Source: Zygaena filipendulae
Taxonomy: Eukaryota; Arthropoda; Insecta; Lepidoptera; Zygaenidae
Direction: 5' to 3'
DNA length: 64,000 nucleotides
NCBI GenBank assembly: GCA_907165275.2
Contig: OU015661.1
Location: 1,805,501 to 1,869,500 of the forward strand
Shown here: positions 35,042 to 45,380 of the stretch, in pieces
Position numbering within the stretch: position 1 is the first letter of the stretch
Layout: each line of letters starts with the position of its first letter
Made by a program: the position numbers and the translations under genes
Notes under the pieces: generated by a model
The model's input: only the letters and a program-made list of their open reading frames with translations
The model's database searches: none
What the model was told of the DNA's origin: nothing

Positions 35042-36308
35042 AAAAATTAAAACCGACTTCCAAAAACACAAAACTAAAAATCTAAAAATAAAAAAACTAA
35101 AAATAACAACATACCGATTTAATCCAAAAGATAAAAACACACGTAATATTATTATTGGTTTGTGCTACCACTAATCGGTATGAAATCGGTGACAATCCCG
35201 CTGGTGTCTGACCACTTGGGTTGTCCTGTTCACAAAAAGCTGGTGGCGGGAGTCGACTTAGCCCATCTGCCCCCTCCATATTTGGCTTGTCACCGACTTC
35301 ATACCGATTAGTGGTAGCACAAACCAATAATAATATTACGTGTGTTTTTGTCTTTTGGATTAAATCGGTATGTTGTTATTTTTAGTTTTTTTATTTTTAG
35401 ATTTTTAGTTTTGTGTTTTTGGAAGTCGGTTTTAATTTTTTTGTTAAAAATTTATTTATTTCTCGCTTTTAAGTGACTTAGTTCGTAATTTCTCTAAGTT
35501 ACAATAGCCTAATGTCAACTGCTCATCACCTTTTACAAAATATTGCTTTTCCCGACGCAGGGACGTTAATTGTTGAGGAGTTCTCCTGGTACATCATCAT
35601 CAGTTCCACTTCACCATATACATTGTGACGAGCATAAATTGTTTAGAAACCATATTAAAGTTAACGAATCGAAATCTGTGAAATTCATATTATTTAGTAG
35701 TTCTGGTGACCATCTGTGGTCTTCATCATCAGTTCCACTTCTTCAAATTTTACTTTCCGAAAGCAAATAAACGATTTACTATAAAAAATCCAAAAATCGC
35801 TATAGGTGTACCTATAATTTTTGAAGAGTTCCCTCGATTACTCCAAGATCCCACCATCAGATCTCGACTTGGTGACAACGGAATCAATTTGGGAGTATCC
35901 CCTTTCAAACAAAAAAACAATTTTTGAAATCGCTCCAATCAGAACCCGTGAAATACGTATTATTGTTGAGTAGTTCCGATGACCATCTGTGGTCTTCATC
36001 ATCAGTTCCACTTCTTCAAATTTTGCTTTCCAAAAGCAAATGAACGATTTACTATAAAAAATACCCAAATCGCCATAGGTGTGCCTATAATTTTTGAAGA
36101 GTTCCCTCGATTTCTCCAAGATCCCATCATCAGATCCCAACTTGGTGGCAATGGGACCTAATTGGGAGTAAACCCTTTCAAACAAAAAAAGAATTTTCCA
36201 AATCGGTCCACCCGTCTTCGAGTAATCGGTGAACATACATAAAAAAAAAAAAAAAAAACATACATACAATCGAACATAGAACCTCCTCCTTTTTGGAAGT
36301 CGGTTAAA
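35042..36308. mobile_element. Fold-back plus tandem-repeat element with AACCGACTTCCAAAAA ends
   Basis: Left part (35042..35445) is a fold-back: arms of about 150 bp are near-perfect inverses, containing ATCGGTATGAAATCGGTGAC and TAATAATATTACGTGTGT, around a roughly 90-bp GC-richer centre (GGTGGCGGGAGTCGACTTAG). Right part holds repeats of 273 bp: CATCTGTGGTCTTCATCATC at 35711 and again at 35984, with a shortened first unit at about 35594. The element terminates GGAAGTCGGTT at 36292..36308, the inverse of its left end; the same word also closes the fold-back at 35423. On the minus strand 36269..35838 gives a 143-codon frame spanning the repeats because 273 is divisible by 3. It resembles no domain I know, and coding is doubtful. 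Confidence 0.75.
36240..36259 (+). repeat. Poly(A) run
   Basis: A17-19 interruption inside the repeat element, between ACATACAT words. Confidence 0.7.
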
Positions 36309-36384
36309 AAAGCTACTAACATAACTACTATGGACTGAGATGTATGGAAATAAAGATATTTTATTTTTATTTTATTATGTATCT

Positions 36385-36490
36385 TATCATTTATCCCCGA
36401 GTGGACGCACCTATCCAGTGTTCAAGGATTCCCGATGGAGTTGGAGAGGATGGATATCAAGCGTGTGAAACCGCAAGGGAACAGCTGGAA
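36385..36490 (+). mobile_element. Helitron-like 3' fragment
   Basis: Ends GTGTGAAACCGCAAGGGAAC and CAGCTGG, a mutated terminus. Confidence 0.55.
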
Positions 36491-36520
36491 TATTATAATG
36501 TTTAGTTTAAAAGTGGTATA

Positions 36521-36625
36521 TGTAGTATATACCACGTTTGCTTGGTTTCCACGACACAAGCTTATAGCTTAGTGTGGGATCAAGTAGATCTGTGTGTTGT
36601 GAAGTAAAATTATTTTTATTATAAA
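36521..36625 (+). mobile_element. tRNA-derived SINE, 3' part only
   Basis: TGTAGTATATACCACGTTTG through GATCTGTGTGTTGTGAAGT and an ATTATTTTTATTAT tail. The tRNA-like head is missing (5' truncation). Confidence 0.75.
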
Positions 36626-36884
36626 CATAAAACACCTAACTGAATTCATAAATAAACATGAATTTCCACTATTTGGGTAACTGTATACTTGCCGGCCCTT
36701 GGTCCCAAAGTTGCGCAGGTGATTCGTTTTTTTTTTGTTTCACCGCACGGCCAGACGAGGCAGGTGTGTTTTGAATCAACATTATCTGATAGTAAATTTG
36801 TCTCGCCTAGGTACCTCAATTCTTCTCTATAAAGCTGTTGACGTGTCAAATGATTACTGGAAAATTATTAGGGAAATACGATGT

Positions 36885-37050
36885 GAGTTTATTTGTTTGT
36901 TTGTCACTCCTACTTAACCGATTATTATCATCAAGTTTTGCATTTTAAACGTTGTCAGGGCTACTTACAAAGAATGACACAGGGTACATTCTATCTCGGA
37001 ACTCCCGCGGGAACTTAAAAATTAACGCGGTTGAAATCGCAGGGAAATAA
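36885..37050 (+). mobile_element. Helitron-like element, degenerate 3' end
   Basis: GTGAGTTTATTTGTTTGTTT, AACGTTGTCAGGGCTAC, ACTCCCGCGGGAACTTAAAA. The 3' hairpin has decayed (ACGCGGTTGAAATCGCAGGG). Confidence 0.7.
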
Positions 37051-37184
37051 AAATTTAATAAATACTAGTGTAGCGTACAAAGACATACATACCCACATAC
37101 ATAAGTATTATTAATTTATATGTATAATGTATAGACATTAGATAAGTACTATAACAAGGTAAATTACTGATGGTCATTACAGTG

Positions 37185-37450
37185 GCCATCGGCGTATATC
37201 CCGTGAGCTAACCAATCAGGCGACACAGTTGGCTTCACGCCACTATTCTTTGCACGCCATTGCCCACAGTTCGAACAACCATACAGGCGTCTAACTCGAT
37301 ACGGTCGACAGAGCGACTGCGAGGAACGGCTAGGAGCGAGGCGAACACTCACTCGGGACTTGGGTTCCACTTCTGATCACGCTAAAAGCCGACTGACCTG
37401 ACCTACCAAGGGCGGTCAAGCAGAAGTTGAACGTTTGTGGAGTGAACCTC
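37185..37450. promoter_or_regulatory. Unique GC-rich intronic island
   Basis: Higher GC than its surroundings, no TE ends. The minus strand carries TCAGTC initiator-like words and CGAGTGAGT. It could be an alternative Frl promoter or enhancer; no coding exon with the right phase was recognised. Confidence 0.25.
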
Positions 37451-37581
37451 CATGTCGATTGTCGACACTGGTTTGGTTTGGTTAGAAATATTAAAAGAAG
37501 ATTATTGAATTTAAAATAAGATGTCACGTAGAAAGAATCCCGTTCAGATAGAAGTGTGGATTTACTTACTTTGGAATCCAT

Positions 37582-37779
37582 AATATCATAAAAGCGAATG
37601 TAGTAACGCTTTCACGCCTCATTTCCGCAACTGGATCATCGTGAAATTTTGCATAATTAGTTATATCTTGCCAGGGAAAAAGGTACTTTATATCTTGCCA
37701 GGGAAAAAGGTACTTTTTATCCTGAAACTCCCGCGGGAGCTTCGAAATTAAAGCGAATGAAACCACGGGGATCAGCTAG
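37582..37779 (+). mobile_element. Helitron-like element with 28-bp internal tandem duplication
   Basis: ATAATATCATAAAAGCGAAT at the 5' side, CAGCTAG at 37779 followed by T. TATATCTTGCCAGGGAAAAA is present twice in a row (about 37661 and 37689). Confidence 0.8.
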
Positions 37780-38159
37780 TAAAATATAATTAAGTAGGTA
37801 ATTTTCAATAGGTACCGTTGCACGTTGTATGGATATTCAGACTGTGGCACTGACACACTACCAACCACTGCCAATGGTAAAAGTACCAGTAACGTATAGC
37901 TGTATAACATATCTCGTTACAAAACCTGTACACGATAATATTAATTAACAATTCGTATTATTTAAATGAAAACGCGTAAGTATGTTTGTACGTTGCCGTT
38001 GTGTACATGTACCATTAAGGTTTCATGGATTATACAATAACATTTTATGAAAGACGATAAATAAGTAGATCAATTCAATTCAATTTGTTATGTTAATCCG
38101 AATAAGGTTAACCTACTTAAATAAAAATTGGAAAATCTGCATAGGGTACTTTTTATTCC

Positions 38160-38655
38160 AGAATAGTTGTGCCCCTCGGTTTCACCAGCGTGAGTTGCGG
38201 AATTCCCGAAGGAACTCTAAAATAGCCTAATTTACTCCTTATAACATCAGTTAATTAGCAGTAAAAGTTTATTTTTATTTATTTATAATTCAGGCAGGCA
38301 GTCCGTCAAAATTGGTCCAACCGTTGCGGAGATTCACCCGCGGAGTTTCAGAATTCGCGCACAAACTCAAAATTAGCCTAATTGACTCCTTATAACGTCA
38401 GCTAATTAGCATTGAAGTCCCGTCAAAACCTGTTCAACTATTTCGAAGATTCACCCATGTGAGTTCCGGAATTTCCAACTCCAAACTTCTTTTGTATACA
38501 AACCTTGTCCTGACAATAACGAACACAAAAAAGAATTATCCAATTCGGTGCAGTCGTTTGAAAGTTTGCGTTTACATTTCGGCGATGAATTTTTATTTGT
38601 ATATAGATTTAAGCGCGGGTTCGAGTGAAACCGCGGGGAACAGATAGTGCATCAT
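38160..38655. mobile_element. Composite of degenerate Helitron-like copies
   Basis: Minus-type 3' ends at 38165 (GTTGTGCCCCTCGGTTTCAC), 38335 (TTCACCCGCGGAGTTTCAG) and 38450, and a plus-type end at about 38625..38650 (GAGTGAAACCGCGGGGAACA). Repeated blocks such as CTCCTTATAACRTCAGCTAA show at least two overlapping units. Confidence 0.55.
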
Positions 38656-38909
38656 AAGTATTCTCTGCGAAATATCGTCACGTTCCCGATGAGTAGGTAA
38701 AGTGCAACGGAGCTAGAGGCGGCAAACTATAGGTGTAAAGGAATGCAGTCGCGTCCAGCGCGCAACTTACTACTTCCCCACCCCAGAGTATAATACAAGA
38801 GCAGATAACGCAAGCAATTCCCAAGACGTACCTACTCAAAATATGAGCAAAGCTTAAACTTGTTGCGGCACATAAAAAGGTCGCATCTTGACTAAAACCA
38901 TCACATAAC

Positions 38910-39017
38910 AACATATTAAAGTACATAATAATAATTGTGTACTTTAACATATTAAAGTACATAATAATAATTATGTACTTTAACATATAAAAGTACATAA
39001 TAATAATTATGTACTTT
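38910..39017. repeat. Three 36-bp tandem repeats, each palindromic
   Basis: Units 38910..38945, 38946..38981 and 38982..39017. Core AAAGTACATAATAATAATTA then TGTACTTT, so every unit can form a hairpin. The unit length keeps the minus-strand frame 39076..38678 open; that ORF is an artefact of the repeat. Confidence 0.85.
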
Positions 39018-39098
39018 AATATGTTATGCACGTATGACGTAACAATAAGATAAATAATACTTTGTGTCAGTGTCATGTCAGATGGCGAGCTTTACCGA

Positions 39099-39139
39099 AG
39101 CCTCAGAAGAATAACTAAGGTAAAGCTTATTCTTCTGAG
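39099..39139. repeat. 13-bp inverted repeat
   Basis: CCTCAGAAGAATA and TATTCTTCTGAGG around a loop with AAGGTAAAGC. Confidence 0.65.
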
Positions 39140-39204
39140 GGTATAACTTGACATGCAGTGGCAACGTCACGCGCGTCACTTCCGTCGCAAAATATGTAAT
39201 TTCT

Positions 39205-39428
39205 GCCCCCTTAGCCAAGTTAACAATGTAATATCACAGATAATATAATACTAGTACAGATGCTACAATCACATCTCATACGCATAAGTAGTATAGTATT
39301 AATTATTATCTGTGGCATAAGCATCATATCGTCATGTCACGTGGTCACGACTTTTGATTGGAGGATTTTACGTGACCAGTGACCACGTGTCATCATAGAT
39401 TAATTATTATCAACTTGGCTGAAGGGGC
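39205..39428. mobile_element. MITE family C carrying a nested palindrome
   Basis: Ends GCCCCCTTAGCCAAGTTAAC and CAACTTGGCTGAAGGGGC, with inner ATCGTCATGTCACGTGGTCA. Between 39230 and 39320 lies a second palindrome (CACAGATAATATAATACTAG and inverse ATTATTATCTGTG) absent from the other copies, so it is probably an insertion. Confidence 0.7.
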
Positions 39429-40561
39429 TGATGTTAATAAAATTTGACGAACTTGCGTTATCTATTCCAACGAAGTATCATGGTCGACACTCCGTAGTCC
39501 GTACCATCGACACCGCGGTGCGCGACGGCCGCATGAGTTATTGGAAACCTGCGCCCACCTAACCGCATCGCATATCCACAACGCACGCAGTTTTATATTA
39601 TTAGTATGAACACAAACAGGTCATTTTACGCAATAAATTCATGGCGAAATGTCTTTCAGACTTTTAGAATTTTTAGATTTCGAACAGTATTCGGCTAAAC
39701 AGCGCAGAATAACAGCGCGAATGATAATGAAATGCTAAAAAAAAAATTGCCATTGAAATATCAGGGAGGGCGCAAAGAAATTTAGATTCTGAATGTGACA
39801 GCTGTAGAATCGGCGCCATAGTGGGTTGGTACCTTTTTCGCATAATTACATACACCTCAACAAGTTCACGTTAATTTTTAACGATTTTTTTTTTATTTCA
39901 TTTCACTTAATGTATTCCTGTCATAATTATGTGAATGTTCTTATTTAGTTATCCTATGTAAATACCAAGCTGGAGAGTGAAGCACGATTAATTTAATAAT
40001 AAAATACGCAAAGTACCCAAAGGAAACTAACTTTACCGACTACAAAAGTTTCGAACTTTAAAGTTTTGTTTATCTAGCAGTACTAGTCAGCATAAAAATA
40101 TGTGACCACTTTTTCCCAGTCGTTGCATCTTAAGTCTTAACGCAATAGTAATAAAGTTCAAAAATTGCCAAAGGTGTTTACATATATTTTTGATGCTGAT
40201 TGTACAACTAACGGATGCACTTCGTACTTCACAATCGTAATTGGCCAGATGAAAAAAAAAATCACGATCCAAGGTCCTCCAATGACCCTTATTAATTCGT
40301 GAGGTCACAATCGGCATTGTGTCGTTTTCGTGACTCATAACTGACTGACTGACTTGCCAAGCTTCGGCGCAATTTTCTCGTAAGTATCAACAAGCCGCCT
40401 TGTTATCCTAACTTCCTTTTGTTTGAACAATAAGTTGGTACTGTCTCAGGGATTGTTTGCGACATCTCTCTATAAAATATCATGTAGAAAATTTAAAACA
40501 GCTGACTGTCGCTCCAGCAGCTATCAAGACGGCATATTAGCCGATATAGCTAGATTAATAA

Positions 40562-40750
40562 CTAGCTGTGCCCCGCGGTTTCACCCGCGTGAGTTTCGGA
40601 ATTCCCGAAGGAAGCATCTTTTTTTAAATAAAAGTAGTCTAATTAACTCCTTATAACATCAGCTATCTGCCAGTAAAAGTCCCGTTTAAATCGGTCCAGC
40701 CGTTTCAGTGATTAGCCGGAATAAACAGACAGACAGACAAAAACTTAAAA
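40562..40750 (-). mobile_element. Helitron-like element, third subfamily
   Basis: CTAG at 40562, GCTGTGCCCCGCGGTTTCAC, AGCCGTTTCAGTGATTAGCC and a (CAGA)n run. Close to the copy at 21386. Confidence 0.78.
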
Positions 40751-41143
40751 ACCTATTTTTTCATGTAAGTACCGTATGTACATATAGTTATTATAATTTC
40801 TTTCATATGAATTTAGTGATAAGCTGTTAATTTGGAATTACAAACAGACACTTCACTTTTATTCATATATGTACGTATAGATTATTATTTATATGTAGGT
40901 ATACCTAGATAAATGTAGTTACAGAAGTCTTATAGAGGTGCGTCGGGTAGCTACATGGAAAAATTTTAAAAGAAAATAAAGGTGGGATTGGAAGGTCTTA
41001 ATTTGGAATCACTAGTTAGCAGAATAAAAAAAAATCTATCAACTTGTTTTTTACACGCATCACGTAAAACTAGATTCTGTATTGAATTAGCTAGCATTAT
41101 TATTGCGAAATACCAGATTTTTGTGAAGTAGATTATTATATTT

Positions 41144-41392
41144 GACGACCCGATTGGCGCAATGGTCACCATGCCTGCCCGCTAATCAAGGGGTTCCGGG
41201 TTCGATTCCTGGTGGGGGTGGACTTTGTGTGATGAACACAGGGTTCCATTTTCCAGTCTGGGTGTGTTTATATATCTATAGTATAATATATAAGTAATTC
41301 TATGTAGTATATACCACGTTTGCTTGGTTTCCACGACACAAGCTAATAATAGCTTACTGTGGGATCAAGCAGATCTGTGTGTTGTGATGTGG

Positions 41393-41429
<37 letters not shown>

Positions 41430-41430
41430 T
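41144..41430 (+). mobile_element. tRNA-derived SINE, full length
   Basis: A-box region GATTGGCGCAATGGTCACC, B box GGGTTCGATTCCTGG (41198..41212), body TTTGCTTGGTTTCCACGACA, tail (ATT)n. ATTATTATATT precedes the head and also ends the tail, a possible target duplication, though the simple tail makes this uncertain. Confidence 0.88.
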
Positions 41431-41751
41431 AAGAATATATATTAGCAAAACGTAGGTTTTGCATGTTTGCACTCTTTAAATAAACTCTTTTTGTCATAAT
41501 GTATAATTAGTAATTAACTACTTAAATGAACAAATAGTATCACGGCCACTTATCTCTCGAGCAGATATGCGAGGGAAGAGTCACGGACTCAAGTTGTAGA
41601 ATTTAAACTACAAACGGAGATAAATTGGTATAAAAATAGCCCTTCATGAAAGTAGGGTCTGTGCGACCGACGACGGCATAGATGAGAATGGGACGGGCTG
41701 GGACGGGCCGGGACGGGTCGCGAGTCACGACAACAGATACAAGGGACATTT

Positions 41752-41986
41752 GGACGCAGATAAGCAATAACATGTTAACCCACAAAATGAAGTTATTGAT
41801 TCAGAACGATTTATTGATAGTTAGAGAACGTTTTTTAATTATGTGTTTACCTTATTACATTGTTTAAATATGTAACTAAATATTGAACATAAAAAATTTG
41901 ACACAAAATGGCGCTATAATTTTAAAACTTTAATTTAATCAAAATTTCTCCAGTGTGGGTTAGCACACTATTGCTTATCTATGTCC
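41752..41986 (+). mobile_element. MITE family B, copy 5
   Basis: GGACGCAGATAAGCAATAAC to TTGCTTATCTATGTCC, flanked by ATTT on both sides (41748..41751 and 41987..41990). Confidence 0.9.
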
Positions 41987-42024
41987 ATTTATCACTACAT
42001 TTTTTACATGTTTTTTTTCTAATA

Positions 42025-42128
42025 AATAGAGTTATTCAATAGGAATGTTTATACGTACTTATAGTTTATCCTGGAATTCCCGCGGGAACTCCGAAATTAC
42101 CGCGTGTTTCATCGCGGGAGACAGCTAG
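42025..42128 (+). mobile_element. Helitron-like 3' half
   Basis: TTTATCCTGGAATTCCCGCG, hairpin region partly changed (ACCGCGTGTTTCATCGCGGG), CAGCTAG at 42128 followed by T. Confidence 0.75.
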
Positions 42129-43505
42129 TTCAGTTTAAAGCATGGAAACAATTAAAAACAAGTGTTGCCAGTGCCAGGTGCATTTCGTACACAAAACTAT
42201 TCATCACGCACGAAATCATTAAATAACGTGAAGAAATGCTTTAAACGCCATTTGTAATGTTTTTACTTAGTCACTGTTTTTTTTAAATTTACAGTTTTGG
42301 GAATATTATGGAAAATATACTTGGGATGCCAGCAAAAGATATTTTTAGAGTGCTTTGTTGCTGCAAATGTGGCACACTTGCCCACCTACATGTCCTCTCT
42401 AGTTTATTTATTTTTTCTGTGATCTAAGGTCTTCTTGACCCATTGGTAGTCACAGTTCTCTTGTTTAAACATGCATATATATTTTCTATGTTCGAATGAA
42501 TTCAATAATACTACTCATAACATGCATTAAAAATTCATTCCTGCATAAAATCAAATTCTGTTGCCTATTGGAGTAAACCATTTCTTGAGCCCACTCAGGT
42601 TGATTTGATTTGATCCCACAACATAATCAATTGATGAAGGAGGACTGGCAAGTTGGATCAATGCCCTTGTTCATTTTACTCATGTTGACAATACAATTTT
42701 TAAAAAAAAAAAAAACCTCTTCAATTAACATCCCTATTAATGGACAAAAACTAACAGATTGCAGGACTTAAGAACTGTATCACAAAAGTCAATGCACTTC
42801 TTAATGTTACACAACAGGATATAACATGATTGCTATTATCATTACAGTTGTATATATATTTCAACATCATCATTTCAATTATTTCTTTGACATTAGAATA
42901 TTATCAAATAATAATAGTGCAGTGATAACAATTAAATTACTGCAGGAAAATGTTGCAATATCGTAAGAGGATGTGTGGTGTAACAACCATTCATATTCAT
43001 AGATAGTAGCTTTTGCTAAAATATCAAATGAACAAGAGAAATAGTAGTAAGTACAACCAAAGGTTGAAAGGCAATTCTTAATAAGTCATAAATAAGACTG
43101 TAAACTTTACCTGGAATTGATTTTAAGTTTAAATATTGTGGCTTTCAAGTGTTATGAAGTTATTGGACCTTACAATATTTAGTATCCTGAACAATGTACT
43201 CGTGGACACTAGTTTCTTAATTAGAACACTTTTTTAAGTAATACAAGGGGGTTTTTGAAGTATGAAGTGATAAAAATATCAAACCAGATATTAAAAAAGT
43301 ACCTATTGATTTTGGTCAATTATGACAGGTGAAGATTAAAAATCAGCTGAGATATTGCACATTTAGTAAAGGATTGTTGAATTTATGAATCTGTAATTTG
43401 CTTTGTAATAATGTATTATATGTATGTATAGTTATAGACAATAGACTTAGTGACAATTAATTTAACCCAAGGAATACTTGGACATCCCTACTATATAAAT
43501 ATTTT
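42129..43505. other. Intronic AT-rich DNA, no recognised element
   Basis: Low-complexity A/T sequence; no inverted ends or exon features. Confidence 0.35.
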
Positions 43506-43765
43506 ACAACCCGATTGGCGCAATGGTCACCATGCCTGCCCGCTAATCAAGGGGTTCCGGGTTCGATTCCCAGTGGGTGTGGACTTTGTGTGATGAACAC
43601 AGGGTTCCATTTTCCAGTCTGGGTGTGTATATATATATCTATAGTATAATATATATGTAATATGTGTAGTATATACCACGTTTGCTTAGTTTCCACGACA
43701 CAAGCTTATAGCTAAGTGAAGGATCAAGTAGATCTGTGTGTTGTGAAGTGGATTATTATTATTAT
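43506..43765 (+). mobile_element. tRNA-derived SINE, full length, fused to Helitron scrap
   Basis: CAACCCGATTGGCGCAATGG head, B box GGGTTCGATTCCC (about 43558..43570), same body, ATT tail that runs directly into ATTATTATAAATGCGAAATT, a Helitron 5' region (43763..43895). Confidence 0.85.
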
Positions 43766-43895
43766 TATAAATGCGAAATTGAGTTTGTTTGTCATGTAAT
43801 GCCATAACAGCTTAACTGATCACCATGAAATTTTACGTACATGTTGTCAGGAATACATAGTGTACTTTTTATCCCAGAATTTCCACACTTTTCAA
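43763..43895 (+). mobile_element. Helitron-like 5' fragment
   Basis: TTATAAATGCGAAATTGAGT and TTTTTATCCCAGAATTTCC; 3' end missing. Confidence 0.65.
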
Positions 43896-44375
43896 TAACA
43901 TCTTCTCAAGCGTAATTACAATAACAAATGCACCAAAATCCCATAATTTTATAACTGTATTAATGTTAAAGCAATGCTCAGAAAACAAAAAAGGAAATAA
44001 CTATGACTTTATTTCAGTGGATAGTAGATTATATTAATAGGATCAATAATCAAATTCACCCTATGATTTACATCCTAACCTACCCATTATGGAAAATATT
44101 TAGGACTTATTTTTTTTGTGATTTAGGTAGATATAGCCATATCTCAATACTTGGGAAAATTTCGGCATAAATGAAGATACAAATAATCTTTTAAATAAGC
44201 TTAATCAGTAAACTCATTTGCTCAGCTATAGGGCCTCAGTTGCCAGATCTTTAGGGTTTCTGTAACAATTATTACTTTCGACAAAGAGCCTACCCGAATA
44301 CTGTAAACAAAAGCCGACATTAGCAGTGTGTTGGTAAACAAAATTCGCCGGTTATTCCAATCGGTAGGTACTTAC

Positions 44376-44528
44376 CAAAACTTTGACGAATCTACTCTCC
44401 AGCTCATCCCTGTCTGGCATGGGCGGCTTGGCGCGACTCCTGGTCGACGCCTGCCGTACATGGTTGCTTTTCGTGGGCGCTACCGGTCCGTCCAACATTG
44501 TTTGCTCCCTCGATGTGATCAAGCCCAT
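44376..44528 (-). CDS. Frl: Formin-like protein (Frl/FMNL), coding exon 1
   Basis: 153 nt, 51 codons. The start ATG at 44528 has a strong context (AAAATGG) with an in-frame TGA upstream. The protein begins MGLITS, fitting the MGxxx(S/T) N-myristoylation pattern (Gly2, Ser6) known in FMNL formins. A basic Ser/Arg-rich linker (KSNHVRQASTRSRAK) leads to PPMPDRDELESRFVKVL, the entry to the GBD/FH3 region. The donor TTG|GTAAGT after 44376 is phase 0 and joins [13 protein letters not shown] at 4922..5092. The predicted product is an actin-nucleating formin at the plasma membrane. The overlapping plus-strand ORFs are shadows. Confidence 0.85.
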
Positions 44529-44780
44529 TTTACATGAACACTTAGTACACTCTACTAGCTGTCACCACAACCACACATCTCAAACATCAAAACACAGATA
44601 TATTTATCACAGATATTAGCACTATAATACGATTAATGTATCAAAACGTACACAATCATACAACACACGACAATCTCGCTAGGATTTATTTCAGATACTG
44701 AAGTGATTACTGAGTTACTGACCACAAATTAACTAGAGTTATAGTTAGGAACGTAGATGGAGTCTCCGTCTACGGTTAGG
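44529..44780 (-). promoter_or_regulatory. Frl: Frl 5' UTR and core promoter region (approximate)
   Basis: Upstream of the Frl ATG on the minus strand, with initiator-like TCAGTA words (for example GTCAGTAACTCAGTAATC near 44705..44722) and no clear TATA box. The transcription start is not determined from sequence. Confidence 0.35.
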
Positions 44781-44854
44781 AATGAGACCCACCAATCACA
44801 GAGGTCGACAGAGTCACAGATAAAAATATTAGTGTTGTCTATGTCGATAAACTT

Positions 44855-44893
44855 TATCGATACTTGGGATGGGATCCAGTACTCGTATCGATA
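44855..44893. promoter_or_regulatory. Two DRE-type motifs (TATCGATA) upstream of Frl
   Basis: Perfect TATCGATA at 44855..44862 and 44886..44893, about 330 to 365 bp upstream of the Frl ATG, with a further GTCGATAAAC at 44842. In Drosophila this word binds DREF, and CGATA clusters bind BEAF-32. Use in this species is inferred. Confidence 0.5.
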
Positions 44894-45380
44894 GTATTCT
44901 AGCTTATTGGATTTGTTTATGTTTTTGTCTATTGTTGGAGTTTGAATATTGACTGTGAGTAATGGCAGGCAACACTTGTCACATGTGAAGCGACACTGCG
45001 AATATCGGACTCTTTATTTGAATGTGATAAGTGTCATTTGTTATGACTTTTACTTCTCTTCTAGACACGAACTGTGAAATAGCCGAGGGTTTTTATAAAA
45101 TGAAATATTGTGTGTAGTAGTGTTTTCAATATATGTATTAACCATGAAATAGTGTTTTTTAAATAGCCCAGAGTCCAGTTCTCTCAAAAAGAACCGTCCA
45201 ACATTTATACATGTTAATGAACGAATTATGTTTAGAGAAAACGTAAACAAGAATAAATAAAACTTGTGACTGTAATACTGACGGTGACGTCTGACTGAGT
45301 AGTGAGTAGTGACTAGTGAGTACTTATTCTACCTAACCTGGTTCGGTTTGGTCTCGGACTCAGATTACTCGGTTATAGCA

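Larger units (their letters stand above)
5093..44375 (-). other. Frl: Frl intron 1 (39,283 bp)
   Basis: Bounded by the donor GTAAGTACC (44375 downward) and the acceptor CCCTTTCCAG (5093 upward), phase 0 on both sides. No other host exon was recognised inside. The intron is densely occupied by Helitron-like elements, at least a dozen palindromic MITEs, a tRNA-derived SINE family, LINE and RTE tails, and one fold-back/tandem-repeat element. Unique GC-rich islands (near 13.3, 29.65, 32.7, 37.3 and 39.5 kb) are candidates for regulatory DNA. Confidence 0.8.

Noticed and set aside
36646..37370. Short ORFs as alternative Frl first exons
   Set aside because: None ends in a phase-0 donor after an ELExRF-like sequence.
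38910..39017. CRISPR-like array
   Set aside because: Contiguous palindromic tandem repeat without spacers in a eukaryotic genome.
38678..39076. 132-codon minus ORF with repeated MYFNMLKY words
   Set aside because: The repeats are a direct translation of the 36-bp DNA array.
41144..41215. tRNA gene
   Set aside because: Good A and B boxes, but the acceptor stem is not closed and the body and ATT tail are those of a SINE; repeated in three other places.
44328..44619. Plus-strand ORFs of 69 and 78 codons
   Set aside because: Shadows of Frl exon 1 on the other strand.
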